From Deltaproteobacteria bacterium (lineage in GTDB: Bacteria; Desulfobacterota; Syntrophorhabdia; Syntrophorhabdales; Syntrophorhabdaceae), in contig DNYO01000348.1 in the NCBI GenBank assembly GCA_003506795.1, positions 1-9,436 of the forward strand: DNA of 9,436 bases, given 5' to 3'. Below are positions 6,372-9,436 of this stretch, one piece after another. The translations under genes were made by a program, and so were the position numbers. How positions within the stretch are numbered: the stretch's first letter is position 1; every line of letters begins with the position of its first letter. The notes below the pieces were generated by a model. That model had not been told where the DNA came from. It searched no databases and saw only the letters and a list, made by a program, of their open reading frames with translations.

Positions 6372-7574
6372 CTATACGTAAATGATATCCACGGGCGTCC
6401 TGGTGATCCTCTCAAGCCCGCTTTTCCTCACGACGAAATCCACTTCGATGCCTATGGCTCCCTCGCCGGGAAAGATAAATTTCGGCTCGCAGGCGAAAAC
6501 CATTCCTTCTTTGAGGACCGTTTTGTGGCGGGGCGTGATGACAGGCATTTCATTGATCTCTAGGCCGAGGCCGTGGCCGATGAAAGTCACCTGCCCCTCT
6601 CCATGGCCCATGAAATGCTCTTCAAGGCCAGCTGACTTCACGCGGTCGAAGGCCTTTGCAAAGACCTCCGTTGCGTCCGTACCTTCCTTCGCAAAATCCA
6701 TGATCTCATGAATGATGTCCCGCGCTACTTCGTAAGGTTTCTGGAAAAGCTCCTTCAGAGACCCCGCGACATAGGCTCGTGTCTCATCGGTGATGTACCC
6801 GTTGTACCCTCCGCCATAATCGACGATAACGGGGATCCCCCGTTTTACAACATTGACCGATGCGCCCTGACCGATGGCGTGGGTCAGGCCGATACCGGCT
6901 ATCGGCACATCGGCACCGGAGGTGATCGTCGTGGAGTACCCGTGAGTGACATAGATGCTCATCATCTCCTGGTTGAGACCGCGCATCCTGAGGAAGCCCT
7001 GATGTCCCCACCTTCTTCCTTCCGCGTGAAGCTCCGCGTCGATATCGACCTCGCGCATCCCTTCCTTTATGACGTCCCCGGCCTTCTCGAAGACGCGGTC
7101 GAGGATCTCGCCTGATTTCTTGAATTGGGCAATCTCGAATTCGCTCTTTATGATCCTGACGTCCCTGATGACCTGGGACAGGTCACCCACGCTGTCCAAA
7201 CCGAGCATCGCTTTCCAGCGCTCGCAGACCGCGACGGGGATAACGTCAAGCTCCATGGCGCATCGTGCCGGGAACATCTTTCTTTCGATGAGAATCTCTT
7301 TAACCTCTTTGTCGCGCTTGATGGGGATGATATCAAGGGGGGTTTCCGCTTGTGCCCGGAAGATACTTTTCTCGACAAAGAAGGCCGGGCCATGCTCCGC
7401 CGAGACCGCAAGAACCCCGCGCTGAAGCGTTCCCGTGAAGTAAAAGATGTCGACGTTCTGGAGAATGACGGCAAGCTCGATACCCTTTTCCGTCATCTTC
7501 ATGCGAAGATTGTCGATCCGTGATGTTATCTCTTCCTTCGGTGTAAGATCACCGGTGTTTAGCGTCTTCAACAT
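6372..7574 (-). CDS. M24-family metallopeptidase (Xaa-Pro aminopeptidase/prolidase-like)
   Basis: The 400-residue protein has a creatinase-like N-terminal domain (about 14-140) and a pita-bread M24 catalytic domain (about 145-385). The five expected dinuclear-metal ligands are visible: D252 (VDYGGG), D263 (ITDETR), H334 (GHGLGLE), E363 (CEPKF) and E377 (GIEVDF). The family cleaves N-terminal residues from Xaa-Pro peptides or dipeptides in the cytosol. The His usual in the GHGxGLxxHExP block is N341 here, so a strict Xaa-Pro specificity is not assured. The start at 7574 lies inside the end of proS, overlapping it by 26 bases. GGGAGGG (complement of 7584-7590) sits nine bases upstream within proS codons, which supports this ATG and suggests translational coupling. 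Exact substrate unknown; a creatinase-like or other M24 hydrolase is the alternative. Confidence 0.9.
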   Translation of the reverse strand: MLKTLNTGDLTPKEEITSRIDNLRMKMTEKGIELAVILQNVDIFYFTGTLQRGVLAVSAEHGPAFFVEKSIFRAQAETPLDIIPIKRDKEVKEILIERKMFPARCAMELDVIPVAVCERWKAMLGLDSVGDLSQVIRDVRIIKSEFEIAQFKKSGEILDRVFEKAGDVIKEGMREVDIDAELHAEGRRWGHQGFLRMRGLNQEMMSIYVTHGYSTTITSGADVPIAGIGLTHAIGQGASVNVVKRGIPVIVDYGGGYNGYITDETRAYVAGSLKELFQKPYEVARDIIHEIMDFAKEGTDATEVFAKAFDRVKSAGLEEHFMGHGEGQVTFIGHGLGLEINEMPVITPRHKTVLKEGMVFACEPKFIFPGEGAIGIEVDFVVRKSGLERITRTPVDIIYV

Positions 7575-9264
7575 AACGTATGACCCTCCCGGCCGCCTCC
7601 GCTACAGGCACCTTTTCGAATTCTTTGCTGTCGCGTCGCTTTATCTCCACAAGGCCTTCCTTCAGGCCTCGTTCGCCTATCGTGATACGAAGGGGTATTC
7701 CGATAAGGTCGCAGTCCTTGAACTTGACGCCGGGGCGTTCGTCGCGGTCATCGAGGATGACGTCGATGCCCTTCGCGAGGAGTTCCCTGTAAATCTCCCG
7801 GGCAATCGCCATGCTTTCGGGGTGCGTTGTGTTTACAGGCAGAACATCCACTTCGAAAGGCGCGATCGGCAGGGGCAGCATCATGCCGTTCTCGTCGTTT
7901 CCCTGCTCGATGGCTGCGGCGACCGTCCTGCCGACACCGATGCCGTAGCAGCCCATCACCATGAAATGTTCCTTGCCGTCACTGTCAAGGAAGGTCGCGT
8001 TCATGGACTTGCTGTACTTGAGCCCCAGCTTGAAGATATGTCCCACCTCGATGCCCCGCGTCGCCACCAGGCTCCCGGTGCCGCAGCGGGGGCACCTGTC
8101 GCCGGCCTCTGCGACTTTCACGTCAAAGAAACCCTTGACCGTGAAATCGGCCATATTGGCATCGACCACGTGGACGTCGCGCTCGTTGCCGCCGACGACG
8201 AAATCTTCCATGAACTTGAGATCCATGTCAGCGTAGAGCGGTATGGTAAGGCCGATGGGACCGGAGAAACCAAGAGGTCCGCCCGTTGCCTCCTCGATGG
8301 TTCGCTCGTCGGCAAGCTCCAGTTCGTCGAGCTTGAGGAGGTTCTTCAGTTTTGTGTCATTTATCTCCCTGTCGCCCCGGACAAGAACGGCGATCGTCCC
8401 CTTGTCGGTATTGTAGATGATGGTCTTGAGCAGCTTGTCAGGTGTTATCCCGAGGAAGGAGGAAACCTCGTCGATCTTCCGCTGGTCAGGCGTCTTCACC
8501 CGCCGGTGGACGTCTTTTTTTCCGGTCGGGACGGTTTTTTCCCTTACCCCGACCTCGGCTCTCTCGAGATTTGCCGCGTATCCGCAGGTATCGCAGGAGA
8601 TGATGATGTCCTCGCCGGTCTCAGCCAGCACCATGAACTCGTGGGAGAAACTTCCGCCTATCTGACCGGTGTCCGCCTCCACGACGCGGAACCTGAACCC
8701 GCACCGGTCAAATATATTGTTGTAGGCGTCATACATGTCCATGTAACTTTTTCCGGCACCCGCCTCGTCGGTGTCGAAGCTGTAGGCGTCCTTCATGAAG
8801 AACTCGCGGGAACGCATGATGCCGAATCGGGGCCGTATCTCATCGCGGAACTTGGTTTGGATCTGATAGAGGTTGACGGGCAGATCCTTGTAGGATCTCA
8901 CCTCTCTCCTCACCAGATCGGTTACCACCTCTTCGTGGGTGGGGCCAAGGCATAGTTCCCGGTTGTTCCTGTCGGCAAAGCGCAGGAGTTCCTTGCCGTA
9001 TTTTTCCCACCGCGTGCTCTCGACCCAGAGCTCCTTAGGCTGGACGGCGGGCATGAGAATCTCCTGGGCGCCTTTCTTGTTCATTTCTTCGCGAATGATC
9101 TGTTCCACCTTTCTCAGTGATCTGAGGCCAAGGGGGAGCCATGTGTAAACGCCGGATGCCAGCCGTCTGATAAAGCCGGCACGCAGCATAAGACGGTGGC
9201 TCGCGACCTCGGCTTCCTTGGGATCTTCCTTGACGGTGGGGATGAACATTTTCGAAAACAGCAT
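7549..9264 (-). CDS. proS: Prolyl-tRNA synthetase, bacterial type with editing insertion domain
   Basis: The 571-residue class II aminoacyl-tRNA synthetase charges tRNA-Pro with proline using ATP. Length and layout match the E. coli-type enzyme. It shows motif 1 region GVYTWLPLGL (38-47) through MPAVQPKELW (71-80), the GPTHEE loop (107-112), motif 2 with FRDEIRPRFGIMRSREFFMKD (139-159) and motif 3 with GCYGIGVGRTVAAAIEQ (438-454). A YbaK-like insertion domain lies at about 224-407. It keeps the Lys of the LLKTII segment (K280), which aligns with the lysine needed for clearing mischarged alanine in the E. coli enzyme. CxxC pairs at 224-227 and 391-394 flank the insertion. The anticodon-binding domain is about 470-565. 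AAAGGAG five bases before the ATG is a strong Shine-Dalgarno. The M24 peptidase gene overlaps its 3' end. Confidence 0.98.
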   Translation of the reverse strand: MLFSKMFIPTVKEDPKEAEVASHRLMLRAGFIRRLASGVYTWLPLGLRSLRKVEQIIREEMNKKGAQEILMPAVQPKELWVESTRWEKYGKELLRFADRNNRELCLGPTHEEVVTDLVRREVRSYKDLPVNLYQIQTKFRDEIRPRFGIMRSREFFMKDAYSFDTDEAGAGKSYMDMYDAYNNIFDRCGFRFRVVEADTGQIGGSFSHEFMVLAETGEDIIISCDTCGYAANLERAEVGVREKTVPTGKKDVHRRVKTPDQRKIDEVSSFLGITPDKLLKTIIYNTDKGTIAVLVRGDREINDTKLKNLLKLDELELADERTIEEATGGPLGFSGPIGLTIPLYADMDLKFMEDFVVGGNERDVHVVDANMADFTVKGFFDVKVAEAGDRCPRCGTGSLVATRGIEVGHIFKLGLKYSKSMNATFLDSDGKEHFMVMGCYGIGVGRTVAAAIEQGNDENGMMLPLPIAPFEVDVLPVNTTHPESMAIAREIYRELLAKGIDVILDDRDERPGVKFKDCDLIGIPLRITIGERGLKEGLVEIKRRDSKEFEKVPVAEAAGRVIRYVEDAKHR

Positions 9265-9333
9265 GATAACTCCTTTGCGTGAAATGACAGATGACTGTTA
9301 CACGTGTGTCTCGACAATCTGGAATACCCGAAA

Positions 9334-9362
9334 AATCTACCATGAATCCGCCCCGCGAGCAA
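9334..9362 (-). promoter_or_regulatory. Weak candidate promoter for proS
   Basis: On the minus strand TTGCTC (9362-9357) and TAGATT (9339-9334) are 17 bases apart and lie about 70 bases upstream of the proS ATG. They match the sigma-70 hexamers at three and four of six positions respectively. This is the best pair I find in the proS 5' region, but the match is poor. No T-box or other riboswitch fold is evident. Confidence 0.2.
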
Positions 9363-9372
9363 GAGGATGCCG

Positions 9373-9428
9373 GCGATAGGCGATAGGCGTGGAAAGCAAA
9401 GGGCGGGGAGCGAGGGGCTAAGGGGCAA
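9373..9428. repeat. Degenerate 7-nt tandem tract upstream of proS
   Basis: Two exact GCGATAG heptamers (9373-9379, 9380-9386) are followed by six further heptamers in the same phase to 9428, each purine-rich on the plus strand and decayed in sequence. Read on the minus strand, the fifth base of all eight units is C. The first part is a clear tandem duplication; the rest is weaker. The tract lies about 110-165 bases upstream of proS and may continue past the window's right edge. Confidence 0.45.
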
Positions 9429-9436
9429 TCGGCCGG

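Noticed and set aside
7447..8955. A 502-codon open frame on the plus strand opposite proS and the start of the M24 gene
   Set aside because: It lies antisense to two genes with clear family motifs, has no recognisable domain, and its length is explained by the biased codon use of the real genes on the other strand.
9300..9307. ACACGTGT palindrome upstream of proS as an operator
   Set aside because: An 8-bp palindrome is common by chance and nothing else supports a binding site.
9265..9370. T-box or other tRNA-sensing leader upstream of proS
   Set aside because: No T-box sequence, specifier stem or terminator/antiterminator pair can be recognised on the minus strand.

Overview
The window reads as ordinary chromosomal DNA from an anaerobic bacterium, most like a deltaproteobacterial (Desulfobacterota-type) syntroph or sulfate-reducer relative. 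This rests on the moderately GC-rich coding sequence, a 2-oxoacid:ferredoxin oxidoreductase subunit, a GlcD-type flavoprotein, a PAS-PAS-GGDEF-HD-GYP signalling protein, and short degenerate tandem repeats between genes. The lineage is an inference from gene style, not from a marker comparison. I see no phage, transposon, CRISPR, tRNA or rRNA.

Layout from left to right. Bases 1-246 (+) are the 3' end of a pyruvate/2-oxoacid:ferredoxin oxidoreductase gamma-type subunit. A hairpin plus T-tract follows and runs directly into the start codon of an adenine deaminase (315-1937, +). A convergent spacer with a 9-nt repeat and a perfect 16-bp palindrome separates it from a minus-strand pair: a two-PAS GGDEF/HD-GYP cyclic-di-GMP protein (2032-3843) and, upstream of it, a GlcD-like FAD oxidoreductase (3933-5318). 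A 219-bp divergent spacer precedes a LytTR-type response regulator (5538-6329, +). This regulator converges on a second minus-strand pair, proS (7549-9264) overlapping an M24 metallopeptidase (6372-7574). The last 172 bases are the proS 5' region and include a 7-nt-periodic purine-rich tract.

Functionally there are four themes. They are ferredoxin- or flavin-linked carbon metabolism (2-oxoacid oxidoreductase, GlcD-like), purine salvage (adenine to hypoxanthine plus ammonia), translation with peptide turnover (proS coupled to an M24 peptidase), and signalling (c-di-GMP protein and LytTR regulator, both without an adjacent partner). Only proS-M24 shows sequence evidence of tight coupling: a 26-nt overlap with the downstream Shine-Dalgarno inside proS. 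The glcD/GGDEF pair could be co-transcribed across 89 nt.

I found no clear new system. The items most worth a second look are the HD-GYP domain lacking several expected catalytic-site residues beside an intact GGDEF and I-site, the terminator-like structure abutting the adenine deaminase ATG, and the three intergenic short-period repeat tracts.
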